DNA of 64,000 nucleotides from Fidelibacterota bacterium. Lineage in GTDB: Bacteria; Fidelibacterota; Marinisomatia; SCGC-AAA003-L08; TS1B11. Made by a program: the position numbers and the translations under genes. The notes below the pieces were generated by a model. It worked only from the letters and a program-made list of their open reading frames with translations, ran no database searches and was not told where the DNA came from. The DNA is taken from NCBI GenBank assembly GCA_020354025.1, contig CP070638.1:2840578-2904577 (forward strand). Direction: 5' to 3'. Shown here piece after piece: positions 34,599 to 43,687 of the stretch (position 1 is the first letter of the stretch; each line of letters begins with the position of its first letter).

Positions 34599-36004
34599 TG
34601 TTATCAGCCATTGGGAGGACTCGCAGGCGGATCATTGGATTGCTGATCGCCGCGATATGCTGCGGGCCTGTCTCCGCACAGATCGGATTATGGACCTCCG
34701 CGGCCGAACTGGTGGACAAGCCCATGTCCGGCCTGCCGTGGGAGAGCGTAAAGGCCGCCGCCGATGCGGCCGATCCAGGAATGGCCTTCGTATCCGATCA
34801 GAACAATAACAACAACGCACAGATCCTGGCGGCGGCCATTGTCTATGCCCGCTCCGGCGATACAACCTACCAGACCAAGGTTACCGCGGCCTGCGAAAAG
34901 CTGGTCAGCGCGGGCTACCCCGCCCTGGCTCCAGGCATATCCGAGGAGGATAACCGCACCCTGGCCTGGGCCCGCGAAACCGGCGCCTACGCCCTGGCTG
35001 CCGATCTGGTCGGATACCGGACGCCCGAATTTGAGACGTGGCTGCGCAGGATGGCCGAAGAATATATCGCCTACGATGAGCGGACTCTGCTGCATATGTT
35101 TCACGTACGCCCAAACAACTGGGGCACCCACGCGTTTGGATCTCTTTGCGCCATCTACGCCTATCTGCAGGATACAACCAGTCTGGGCGAGTTGCGTGAT
35201 TACTGGATTCAGGCAGTTGTGGGCCCCAAACCCGATGAACTGGAATACGGGGATGATCTGTCCTGGCATGCCGATCCATCCAATTTGCGCCTTATCAATC
35301 CCAAGGGTGCTGTGAAGCAGGGGTTGAATATTGACGGTATCACACCGGATGACATGCGGCGGAACGGTTCGTTCAGCAACCCGCCGCCCACTTCCTCGAC
35401 TACCTATCACTGGGGGGCACTGCAAGGCCAGGTTTCGGGGGGGCGTATACTCGAACGAATGGGAATGCCGATCTGGGACGTGGCCGACAGTGCCCTGTAC
35501 CGCGCCGGCTACGCGCTGCAGGTCCGGTGGGAGAATAGTTACGGCGGCTGGAAGGCTGAGGGGGACGACCTGTGGCTGCTGCCGTTCTTCGATTCTGTCT
35601 ACGGTACCCACTGGTCGGAGGGCCAGCCGGAGAGGGTGTGGAAGCATGGGAAGAATGCAGGATGGCCGTACGTGGTATGGGACGGTACTATCAGCTCCAG
35701 CGAGGAACAGGGTAGTTTCAACCCCGGTATTTACGAACTATTACAGAATTATCCCAATCCCTTCAACCCCGTCACACGAATCAGTTTAAGCATCGCTGAA
35801 ACCAGTCCGGTGCACCTGGCGGTTTATGATCTGGTGGGCAGGGAGGTTTCAACTCTCCTTGATGGTGTTGAGGAAGCAGGTGAACATATCCTGGTCTGGG
35901 AAGCAGTGAACCGGGAGGGGACTCAGCTGCCGAGCGGCATTTATCTGTGTCGCCTGTTAGCTGGCTATTACCAGAAGACTTTGAAGATGACGGTCTTGCG
36001 CTGA
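34595..36004 (+). CDS. Alginate-lyase-like (alpha/alpha) toroid protein with T9SS sorting domain
   Basis: This 469-residue protein has a signal peptide (VSAQ near residue 29) and a helical toroid resembling PF05426 alginate lyases. Visible features are the NTLAWARETGAYALAADL-like helix (here DNRTLAWARETG), HVRPNNWGTH with Asn174-Asn175-Trp176-Gly177-Thr178-His179, and YHWGALQGQVSGGR. In AlgL-type enzymes the equivalent segment is an NNH.YW motif, so the active site may differ. Residues about 385-469 are a T9SS type A tail with NYPNPFNP and SGIYLCRLLAG. A lyase that leaves an unsaturated uronic acid would feed the GH88 enzyme encoded 8 kb upstream. The ATG overlaps the stop of the thioredoxin-like gene. 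The substrate (alginate or another uronan) is inferred. Confidence 0.82.
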   Translation: MMLSAIGRTRRRIIGLLIAAICCGPVSAQIGLWTSAAELVDKPMSGLPWESVKAAADAADPGMAFVSDQNNNNNAQILAAAIVYARSGDTTYQTKVTAACEKLVSAGYPALAPGISEEDNRTLAWARETGAYALAADLVGYRTPEFETWLRRMAEEYIAYDERTLLHMFHVRPNNWGTHAFGSLCAIYAYLQDTTSLGELRDYWIQAVVGPKPDELEYGDDLSWHADPSNLRLINPKGAVKQGLNIDGITPDDMRRNGSFSNPPPTSSTTYHWGALQGQVSGGRILERMGMPIWDVADSALYRAGYALQVRWENSYGGWKAEGDDLWLLPFFDSVYGTHWSEGQPERVWKHGKNAGWPYVVWDGTISSSEEQGSFNPGIYELLQNYPNPFNPVTRISLSIAETSPVHLAVYDLVGREVSTLLDGVEEAGEHILVWEAVNREGTQLPSGIYLCRLLAGYYQKTLKMTVLR

Positions 36005-36145
36005 ACACAAACCGGGCAACTGCTGTCTGACTAATAAATTCAAGCCGGTTCCGAATAGATAGCTCTGATACTGATGATCCTCTACCAACAATGCCCGTCT
36101 CCTTTCCCGCCGGAAGTCCCGGCAAGATTGGCTGAGTGAGGGGCA

Positions 36146-37228
36146 ATGGAGCCAAAAGGAATTCTACCGGTCGAGGTCGTCTTCCATCCCAACTGGTGGA
36201 ACAGGAATTGTGGTATTCGTTTTGACAGGGACTATTTCTTCAATCCCGAAGTCAGACTGGAGTACAATATACTGATGCGCCGATATTTATACGAGAGGTT
36301 CCCCGATCTAGGGCTTGGCGAGGGAGACGCCCAGCCCCGTCCGATGGTTGGAGGCACTATGCTGGCGGCTGGATTCCTCATTTCCGGCATACTGGGATGC
36401 GAGATCAAATACTTCGTGGATGCTTCGCCTGAAGTCCTGCCCGCAAATTTGACCGCTACCCAGATAGAGCAGCTCGCGCCACAAAATATCATGGATGCCC
36501 CGATCATGCAGGAGCTCTCGCGGCTCATATCCGAGCTGGAGCAAAGGTTCGGCTATGTCGAAGGAGACATCAACTGGGAAGGGGTGCAAAATGTGGCCTT
36601 GAATCTTCGGGGTCAGCAGCTGTTCCTGGATTACTATCAGAATCCGGAGCTGGCGAAAAAGTTGCTCGATACCATCGCCACAGTAATTGCCCAGTTCCTA
36701 GACTTCATGATCTCAAAAACTGGGACCACCTCCATTTCGGTCAACCGGATCGTCGGGCGCGTTGATCCACGGATTAACCTGCACTCGAACTGCTCGGTGA
36801 CTATGATATCCGCAGATCACTACCGGGAGTATCTGCTGCCTCATGACCAGATGCTTGCTAATCGTTTTCAGCCGTACGGCATCCACCACTGCGGCGAAGA
36901 TATGCACCGGTTACGGTATGAGTATGCCAAGATCAATGAGGCCACGTTCTTCGATGTCGGGTGGGGATCGGATATCAAGCTCTGCCGGGAAGCTCTTCCG
37001 GAGAAGTTCCTGAGCCTGAGATTGAGTCCGGTGCGGATGCTGTCGGAAACGGCGGATGAGATCGAGAATGACATCGTCAGTCTACTCATGAACGCCGGTC
37101 CGCTAGATAAGACCGGCCTGTGCTGTGTGAATATGGATTACGGCACGCCGGACGAAAACATTGAGCGGATATTTCAGGTCGCTGAGCGGTATCGGAATGA
37201 ATATGCCCAAGAGCAAAAGAACAGGTAA
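36146..37228 (+). CDS. URO-D superfamily protein with zinc-type methyltransferase motif (MtaA/CmuA-like)
   Basis: This 360-residue cytoplasmic protein has no signal peptide. It belongs to the uroporphyrinogen decarboxylase superfamily (PF01208). The key signature is His247-x-Cys249 in GIHHCGED, followed by Cys326-Cys327 in GLCCVNMDYGTP. H-x-C plus a later Cys is the zinc-binding set of MtaA/MtbA/CmuA-type corrinoid:thiol methyltransferases, and it is absent from true heme-pathway URO-D. A methyl-transfer role, such as demethylation of an O-methyl sugar, is therefore more likely than decarboxylation. No corrinoid protein is encoded in the window, which is a gap in this idea. GAGGGG before the ATG supports the start. 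DUF2264 follows after six bases, so they are co-translated. Confidence 0.85.
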   Translation: MEPKGILPVEVVFHPNWWNRNCGIRFDRDYFFNPEVRLEYNILMRRYLYERFPDLGLGEGDAQPRPMVGGTMLAAGFLISGILGCEIKYFVDASPEVLPANLTATQIEQLAPQNIMDAPIMQELSRLISELEQRFGYVEGDINWEGVQNVALNLRGQQLFLDYYQNPELAKKLLDTIATVIAQFLDFMISKTGTTSISVNRIVGRVDPRINLHSNCSVTMISADHYREYLLPHDQMLANRFQPYGIHHCGEDMHRLRYEYAKINEATFFDVGWGSDIKLCREALPEKFLSLRLSPVRMLSETADEIENDIVSLLMNAGPLDKTGLCCVNMDYGTPDENIERIFQVAERYRNEYAQEQKNR

Positions 37229-37234
37229 ACCACC

Positions 37235-39247
37235 ATGGAAGTGATATTTGAAACCGGGGAAGATCGCCAGTTATCCCCGCGCACCGGCTGGACCCGCAAG
37301 CATTGGCTGGAACTGGCCGATAAGATGATCGCCGCCATCCAACCGTATCTAACGCCCGGCAAGGGCGGCCTGGCTCTTCCTAACCCGACGCGGTGGATGG
37401 ACGAGTATCTGCCAGAGCCGGAGAAAATGCGGACCTTTTACTGGATGGAAGGTTATACCCGCACCCGTCTGCTGCTGGCCTGTTGGATGATGGGTGCCGG
37501 CCGGACAACTCTCACGTCAAACGGCCGATCCGTTGATATTCGGGACCAGTTCGTTGAGGGATTGCTATCGGCGTCGGACCCCAAGCACCCGGAATACATC
37601 GGCGATCGGTATGGGAACAACCAGTGGATCGCGGAGACCTCCAGTGTGGCGCTAGCCATCTATATCGCTCGCGAGTTGGTATGGGACAGTATGTCGCCCG
37701 GGGAGCGGGAGCAGGTATCAGACTGGCTGCGCCTGGCGACGGGGCATAAGATAGCACATAATAACTGGTACCTGTTCGTGGCCAATACCCAATGCGTCCT
37801 AAAAGCGCTGGGGGAAAAGTATGATCAGGATGAACTAGATCGCTATCTACAGCAGGTGAAAAATTTCTATATTGGTGGCGGCTGGTTCATGGACGGAGAC
37901 CATGAGAGAGGGTATTCGATAGACCAGTATAACGCGTGGGGATTCCACCATTTTCTGCCAGCGTACGTCTACATGAACGTATTGGACCCGACCTGGAAGG
38001 ACTGGATCGTCGAGCGTCTGAAGGAGTACGTAAGCAGCTATAAACACTTCTTCGGAGGTAACGGCGCTTTCCCTATGTGGGGGCGCTCCTGGGCGTACCG
38101 ACCGGCTGTGGTCGCACCGTTCAACTGGGCGGAGATACTGGGCGTATCACCACTCCAACCCGGTGAATCCCGTCGGCTGGTATCGGGCGTGATGAAATAC
38201 TATGTCGAGAACGGCTACTTCCAGGCCGACATGACGCCTACCATGGGCTACGCAGGTGAAAACCTGAAACTTATCGAGCCCTATAGCCAGTATGGATCTC
38301 CCTACTGGGGCAGCGCGGCCTTTCTAAACCTGCTGCTACCCGACTCCCACCCCTTCTGGCGGGATCGGGAGGAACCCCTGACCGTCGAGCAGGAAAGTTA
38401 TTGTGTCCCGGAGCCGGACATCGGATTGCTGGTAACAGGCAACCACGAGACCGGGGAGGTGCAGATCATCAACCACCGCTCATGGCATCAGCGGGAGGGT
38501 GCTAAAACCAGGTACGCAAAGAAATACACCAACTTTTCCTATTCCTCTCATTTCGGTATCGACTTGCGACGGGACGATAACGGATATAACTGTGATAATA
38601 TGTTCTCGGTCTCCCCCGACGGTAAAAAGTACTCACAGCGGATCATCCCCTTCTATATCGGCCTGGACAAGAACTATGGTGCCAGCTATCATTACCCACT
38701 GGCAGGCTTCCCTTTCGGCGCGCCGGAAGATGCCAAAGCATTTTCAATCGATTTTAAAACCGAAGCCGAAGAGGACCAATCAGTCAAAATAACCACCCAG
38801 CTCTATCTGAAGGAATTCTGCCAGGTCCGGGTGCACACACTGGAAACGAAACGTAAGCTCGCCGCAGTAAGGGAAGGGGGCTTCGCCCTCAATTATTTCG
38901 GGAAATTGGCTGAGGCTGTGATTGATGAAGATTCAGTAGCGTTCTGGAATGGTGAACGGGGATCCTTCATTAAGAACCTGTTCGGCTACGCCGGTCCCTC
39001 CGGGCTCGAAGTACTCCTGGATAATACGGAGAATCATCACACGTTGGGAGGGAAGTCGGTTACTCCCACGCTAATCGGCGGGGAGCTTAAGCCCGGCCGG
39101 CATGTCTTCGTCAGTCTCTCCGGGACCTGGTTCGGAGGGAAAAATGAGGTCACCGAGAAGCTCGGTCTGATCAGAAAAATTAACGTCTCGCAGGATCAAG
39201 TGAAATTATGGTTCAGCGAGGGGACCGATTATACTTTCAAAATCTAG
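37235..39247 (+). CDS. DUF2264 domain protein (first copy)
   Basis: This 670-residue protein has no signal peptide and should be cytoplasmic. Family features include GWTRKHWLELADKM at the N-terminus, WMEGYTRTRLLLACWMMGA, HNNWYLFVANTQCVLKALG, FYIGGGWFMDGDHERGYSID and YNAWGFHHFLPAYVY. The N-terminal two thirds look like an (alpha/alpha)6 barrel and the rest a beta-sandwich, a layout shared with polysaccharide lyases and GH88/105-like enzymes. DUF2264 has no assigned reaction that I know of. Its place between a methyltransferase-like gene and a sodium:solute symporter suggests that it works on the imported sugar in the cytoplasm. A related second copy lies at 41597-43549. It starts six bases after the URO-D-like gene. 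Confidence 0.9.
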   Translation: MEVIFETGEDRQLSPRTGWTRKHWLELADKMIAAIQPYLTPGKGGLALPNPTRWMDEYLPEPEKMRTFYWMEGYTRTRLLLACWMMGAGRTTLTSNGRSVDIRDQFVEGLLSASDPKHPEYIGDRYGNNQWIAETSSVALAIYIARELVWDSMSPGEREQVSDWLRLATGHKIAHNNWYLFVANTQCVLKALGEKYDQDELDRYLQQVKNFYIGGGWFMDGDHERGYSIDQYNAWGFHHFLPAYVYMNVLDPTWKDWIVERLKEYVSSYKHFFGGNGAFPMWGRSWAYRPAVVAPFNWAEILGVSPLQPGESRRLVSGVMKYYVENGYFQADMTPTMGYAGENLKLIEPYSQYGSPYWGSAAFLNLLLPDSHPFWRDREEPLTVEQESYCVPEPDIGLLVTGNHETGEVQIINHRSWHQREGAKTRYAKKYTNFSYSSHFGIDLRRDDNGYNCDNMFSVSPDGKKYSQRIIPFYIGLDKNYGASYHYPLAGFPFGAPEDAKAFSIDFKTEAEEDQSVKITTQLYLKEFCQVRVHTLETKRKLAAVREGGFALNYFGKLAEAVIDEDSVAFWNGERGSFIKNLFGYAGPSGLEVLLDNTENHHTLGGKSVTPTLIGGELKPGRHVFVSLSGTWFGGKNEVTEKLGLIRKINVSQDQVKLWFSEGTDYTFKI

Positions 39248-39271
39248 TCTATAAGAACAAGGAAAATATCC

Positions 39272-40984
39272 GTGCCTAAATTATGGTTTATTGATTATGC
39301 GGTCATGGTATGCCACCTAATGCTTATGGTAGGAGTAGGCTTCTTCTTTTACCGTTATGTAAAAAGCGCTACCGATTTCTTCAAGAGCAGTAACCGTCTG
39401 CCATGGTGGGTGGCGGGCTTGTCCTCATTCATGAGCGGTTTCAGTGCCTGGACTTTCACCGGCGGTGCGGGCAAGATATATGAAAGCGGTATTTCCGGTG
39501 CTGCTATTCTGTGGTCCAGTTCGGTTGCTGTGATGCTCTCGTACTTCATATTCGCCAAACGCTGGCGTCGGAGTCGGATTACGACGGTGATGCAGTTTAT
39601 GAGTGAGCGCTACAACAAGTTCACCCATCAGTTCTACTCCTGGGTGTATGTGATCATGAAATGGTTCATTGTCGGACTACAGCTGCTCTCAACGGCAATC
39701 TTTATTTCTGTGGCTATCGGCATAGATGTGCGGATCGTTGTCGTAGTGGTAGGTCTGACTATGTTAACCTACTCGGTCCTTTCTGGCCTATGGGGCGTGT
39801 CCACGAATGACACGCTACAATTCATCATCGTCGCTTCGGTGACGATGGTAGCTACACCACTCAGTCTCAGTGCTGTGGGGGGGATCGGAGAGTTCATCAC
39901 AAGAGTCCCAGAGAGGTTTTTCTCTCTAACCAATGGGAATGTCGATCTGTTTTTTATTATCGGTTGGATGTTGCTGCAGTTTTATGGTAATAATTCGAAT
40001 GCCACGGTTCAACGCTATTTCAGCGTAAGGACCGAACGTGATGCGCGACGGGTAGCTCTGACAGGATCAGTCCTGTTTTTCGTCGGAGTTTCAGTGTGGA
40101 TGATCCCATCTATGGCAGCCCGGATTCTTTATCCCGATCTGAGTGGAATAGCCCTGGGACTCAAGAATCCTTCGGAAGCGGCCTACGTCGTTATGTGCCT
40201 GAGGGTCCTGCCGCATGGTCTGATAGGCATCCTACTGGCGGCGATATTTGCCGCCACCATGTCATCACTGGACTCCAGTTATAATGTCATGGCGGGAGTA
40301 CTGGTAAAGGATATCTACCAGCGGTTGATAAAACCAGACGCCACCCCGAAGCAGCTGCTCTTTACCAGTCGGATGGCTATTCTGCTAATTGGTTTCTCGG
40401 CTACCGCGTTGGCGGTGTTTCTCACATCCCACACCGGTGGCGTTTTCGGTGTCATGAAGGATATTTCTCAGGTAATCACCGTCCCGGTGGCCACCGCTTT
40501 GCTGCTGGGTCTGGTAGTGCGCAAGACCCCTCCCTGGACGGCTGTGTTCTCGTTCGCGATCACTTTTGTGGTGGCTTATACAACTCGCTACGTCTATGAC
40601 ATGCACCTGGGCTATCAGGCCTGTGCGGTGGTGGGGACTTCCATAACCAGCTTTACGGTAATGCGGATTTTCTGGAACCGGGCACCGCAGGTCGACCGGG
40701 AGCGCATCGAGGGATTTTTCCAGAAGCTGGATACACCCATCGATGCTGACAAGGAGCTGGCAGAGCCGGTTGCGGCGGATGCCGTGTCCATGCTGCAGGT
40801 GGTAGGCGTGCTGCTTTTTGCAGTAGGCCTGATCATCGTCGTACCAATCGTTTTCCTCAAGGAGCTGCCCTCAATCCTGATCGCCCTGAGTGAGGGTTTG
40901 TTCCTGATGGGGTTGGGTTCATATATGTTCCTAAGGGGACGGCGCAAGAAGATGATGGACGTGCAAGCCCTGGCTGAAGCCTAG
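39272..40984 (+). CDS. Sodium:solute symporter (SSS family)
   Basis: This 570-residue inner-membrane protein has about 13 or 14 hydrophobic helices. It has the SSS features KSATDFFKSSNRLPWWVAG and SGFSAWTFTGGAGKIYE early on, and IFAATMSSLDSSYNVMAG in the centre. It should bring a sugar, uronate or amino acid into the cell with sodium. The flanking DUF2264 genes suggest a mono- or disaccharide as cargo. The start is GTG at 39272, with AAGGAAAA about eight bases upstream; the first residues are PKLWFIDYAVM. It lies 24 bases after the first DUF2264 gene and 43 bases before the DUF3795 gene. Confidence 0.93.
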   Translation: MPKLWFIDYAVMVCHLMLMVGVGFFFYRYVKSATDFFKSSNRLPWWVAGLSSFMSGFSAWTFTGGAGKIYESGISGAAILWSSSVAVMLSYFIFAKRWRRSRITTVMQFMSERYNKFTHQFYSWVYVIMKWFIVGLQLLSTAIFISVAIGIDVRIVVVVVGLTMLTYSVLSGLWGVSTNDTLQFIIVASVTMVATPLSLSAVGGIGEFITRVPERFFSLTNGNVDLFFIIGWMLLQFYGNNSNATVQRYFSVRTERDARRVALTGSVLFFVGVSVWMIPSMAARILYPDLSGIALGLKNPSEAAYVVMCLRVLPHGLIGILLAAIFAATMSSLDSSYNVMAGVLVKDIYQRLIKPDATPKQLLFTSRMAILLIGFSATALAVFLTSHTGGVFGVMKDISQVITVPVATALLLGLVVRKTPPWTAVFSFAITFVVAYTTRYVYDMHLGYQACAVVGTSITSFTVMRIFWNRAPQVDRERIEGFFQKLDTPIDADKELAEPVAADAVSMLQVVGVLLFAVGLIIVVPIVFLKELPSILIALSEGLFLMGLGSYMFLRGRRKKMMDVQALAEA

Positions 40985-41027
40985 CAGAAACGCTCTTGCG
41001 GGCGTCAGGGGATATCCTGGAAAATAT

Positions 41028-41549
41028 ATGAGGAATATCATGAAGGATAGACAGAGCCGGTGTGAATTCATCAAAACCGGTGTAACCGTCGGGACCGGAC
41101 TCGTATTAGGCAGCATGAATTTTTCATGCTATACAAAATTGATGAAGACAAAATCACAGGCTAGTGAAAGTGAAAGTCCAGTGTCGGAAGGAATCGACTT
41201 CAGCAAGCAGGCTTACTGCAGCTGGAACTGCGATGAAAAAGAATGTCAGATCTTACGGGCTACCCTGAGCAACGACCTGGAGGCTAAAAAGAAAATCGCG
41301 CGACGCTGGGCTGAGAGATTCGGCAGGGAATTCACGTCCGAGGAAATATTTTGCTACGGCTGCAAGGTGGAAGATAAGCCCATTGCATATGCTCTGGAGG
41401 TCTGCACAGTCAGGAAGTGCGCGAGCAAGCGGGATGTAATCACCTGCGCCCATTGTGACGAATTGCCGACTTGTGACAATGAACTATGGACTGAATGGCC
41501 TGGACTGAAGAAAAAAGCTGAAGAGCTCAGAAACAAATTGCAGGGGTAA
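41028..41549 (+). CDS. DUF3795 cysteine-rich protein with a Tat-like lipoprotein leader
   Basis: This 173-residue protein has a leader that looks like a twin-arginine signal with one arginine replaced: SRCEFIK (residues 10-16) where SRRxFLK is usual. A hydrophobic stretch ends in MNFSC, a possible lipobox at Cys34. The mature part contains many cysteines in pairs (CSWNC, CYGC, CTVRKC, CAHC, CDN), the DUF3795 pattern, which is likely to bind zinc or another metal. The function is unknown. An ATG at 41040 with better Shine-Dalgarno context is an alternative start that keeps the leader. It stands between the symporter and the second DUF2264 gene, so it probably belongs to that transport and processing unit. 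Confidence 0.82.
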   Translation: MRNIMKDRQSRCEFIKTGVTVGTGLVLGSMNFSCYTKLMKTKSQASESESPVSEGIDFSKQAYCSWNCDEKECQILRATLSNDLEAKKKIARRWAERFGREFTSEEIFCYGCKVEDKPIAYALEVCTVRKCASKRDVITCAHCDELPTCDNELWTEWPGLKKKAEELRNKLQG

Positions 41550-41596
41550 TGGGTGATGGAGTGCATAACTCTGAGCGGGGGGCGATAAAGATCTGA

Positions 41597-43549
41597 ATGA
41601 GCAAAAAGACGGAACATATTACACTGTCGCCACTTACCGGGTGGACAATTCGGGACTGGTGCGATGTTTCCAGCCGGATTTTGGCGAGCGCCTACCGCCA
41701 CTTAAGTCCCGGCCGAGCGTTGGTGAATTTTAAGGGTCCCCGCCCTAGCATCTATGGCCCTCTGTCCGATGGGGTGGAAGGTTTCGCGCGGACCTTCCTG
41801 CTAATCGGTTTCCGGCTTGGCGGCCGCCGGGATGGTAGGCTGGAGACCGGCGATGAAACGGTGGATTGGGCTAAAATATATCGTGCGGGTTTGCTGAACG
41901 GGACCGCAGGGGATCATCCGGAATACTGGGGGGAGATCTCCGGTAAACACCAGTACATGGTTGAGGCTGCTTCTATCTCGATTGCCCTCTATTTCTCACG
42001 CCACCTAATATGGGATTTGTATACCAAAGAGGAGCAGGATCAGATTGGACGCTGGCTGCGGCACCTGCTGCAGTACCCCTTCGAAGATAAGAACTGGGTA
42101 CTATTCGGAGTGATAATCAACTCCTTCCTGAAAGCCGCCGAGCAGGAATACTACCAGGACCAAATCGACTTCTATCTGGACCGCTACGATTCGTACTATG
42201 AGGCTGAGGGCTGGTACCGTGATGGAGTCGGGCCACAGTACGATCTATACAATCCTTGGGCGCTGCATTTTTACGCCCATCTGTGGAGCGAAATGGATCC
42301 CGATATCCTCCGCCCGGAACTGGTGGAGCTATTCCAGGAGCGAAGCCGTCTCTTCCTGGAAAAATTCAGTCACTATTTCAGCAGTACTGCCTCGCACCCC
42401 GCATTCGGGCGCTCCCTAATCTATCGCTGCGCACTCGTGGCGGCAGCTCTCGTCGGCACCTGGAAAGGTCATACGCCATTATCCCCGGGATTAACTCGCC
42501 GGCTTTGCAGCCAGAGTCTGAAGTACTTTGTGGAAAATGGTCTTTTCGGTGATGATGGAACCGTGCCTCTAGGTTGGACGCGCGATTTCGTACCCATGGC
42601 GGAGAAATACAGCGGACCGGCTTCACCATTGTGGCTGAATAAGGTATTCTCGGCTTTCCTAATGCAGGAGGATCATTCCTTCTGGACATCCGTTGAGGAG
42701 CCGCTGCCGGTCGAGAAAGGGGACTACTGCCTAGGTCACAAAATCCCCGGATTCCTGGTTCAGGGGCATCAGACAACCGGTCATGTGCAGCTGATTAATC
42801 AAGGCAGCGATTCATACGTTAATGCATCCACTGACTGGAAAACTCCCGCCTCGGATTACCTGTATCTTAAATACGCCTATTCGAGCCATCTCTTCAACGA
42901 CATCGGTCCTACCGAAGAAGGACTGGTCTGCGGCAACATGATCAGCCTTTACGAAGAGCAGCGCGGATTCAGTCACCGGGAGCGGGTATACCCTCTGCAC
43001 GTATCCGACAGGGCAGCGGTGTCATATCACTATCCGTTCGGCGAGCAGTTCGGTATGAAGCGAGACTCCCGGATCGAGACCGCCATCATCATGAAAGGTG
43101 ATCACCAGATCCGCATCCACTGGGTGGTCAGTCCCAATAGGCCGCTGGCGTACGAAGGAGGATACTCTCTGGCCTACGATGCCGGGGTGCCGCTGATTTC
43201 GAGTGGAGAGGATTGGATCAGCGTTCAGACCGAGAACGCCCAGTGCTGTGTCCGGAAACTGCTAGGGTACGGCGAAGTCGGGACGAGCGATGCGATCGAT
43301 GTCAATCCACTGGGCAAGCGTTCGACCCTACCCTACGTGAAGACCGGCGTTCCAATCTCCGCCCAGGGAATACTGGCCTGTGAAGTGATTGCGCGCCCCG
43401 CACATTTCAATGTTGAGACCGAGCTTTCCCTGATAGAAAGCTGCGCCCTCATGGGGCGCGTAGTAATGCTCCACTTCTCGGACGGCGAAGCAGTAACCGT
43501 GAAGCTGGGCCCTGTGGAGGAGGGCGAGGAGAAGGTCGAGTGGCAGTGA
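41597..43549 (+). CDS. DUF2264 domain protein (second copy)
   Basis: This is a 650-residue cytoplasmic protein without a signal peptide. It parallels the first copy through most of its length: GWTIRDWCDVSSRIL near the start, GFARTFLLIGFRLGG, DKNWVLFGVIINSFLKAAEQ, YEAEGWYRDGVGPQYDLYN and WALHFYAHLW, then a C-terminal beta-rich part. The two copies are clearly homologous but well diverged, so they probably act on different linkages or substrates and are not a recent duplication. It lies 47 bases after the DUF3795 gene and about 140 bases before a clan-A glycosidase gene. The function is inferred only from context. Confidence 0.9.
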   Translation: MSKKTEHITLSPLTGWTIRDWCDVSSRILASAYRHLSPGRALVNFKGPRPSIYGPLSDGVEGFARTFLLIGFRLGGRRDGRLETGDETVDWAKIYRAGLLNGTAGDHPEYWGEISGKHQYMVEAASISIALYFSRHLIWDLYTKEEQDQIGRWLRHLLQYPFEDKNWVLFGVIINSFLKAAEQEYYQDQIDFYLDRYDSYYEAEGWYRDGVGPQYDLYNPWALHFYAHLWSEMDPDILRPELVELFQERSRLFLEKFSHYFSSTASHPAFGRSLIYRCALVAAALVGTWKGHTPLSPGLTRRLCSQSLKYFVENGLFGDDGTVPLGWTRDFVPMAEKYSGPASPLWLNKVFSAFLMQEDHSFWTSVEEPLPVEKGDYCLGHKIPGFLVQGHQTTGHVQLINQGSDSYVNASTDWKTPASDYLYLKYAYSSHLFNDIGPTEEGLVCGNMISLYEEQRGFSHRERVYPLHVSDRAAVSYHYPFGEQFGMKRDSRIETAIIMKGDHQIRIHWVVSPNRPLAYEGGYSLAYDAGVPLISSGEDWISVQTENAQCCVRKLLGYGEVGTSDAIDVNPLGKRSTLPYVKTGVPISAQGILACEVIARPAHFNVETELSLIESCALMGRVVMLHFSDGEAVTVKLGPVEEGEEKVEWQ

Positions 43550-43687
43550 AGCTGACACCGCCGGGATTTACGCTTAATAGATTCGAATAGAAATGGAGTG
43601 ATGATGGATCTGACTACAGAGCAGCGTTCTCTGCATGCCATCGGAGACGAGTATCACCACAACCGATATAACCGCGGAGGTCATACG

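Noticed and set aside
34688-35647. 319-codon minus-strand frame opposite the alginate-lyase-like gene
   Set aside because: It has no motif or leader and mirrors the coding bias of the plus-strand gene, which has a signal peptide and T9SS tail.
36146-37228. Heme-pathway uroporphyrinogen decarboxylase (HemE)
   Set aside because: The H-x-C...C zinc set and the glycan-locus context fit a methyltransferase-type relative. No heme genes are nearby.
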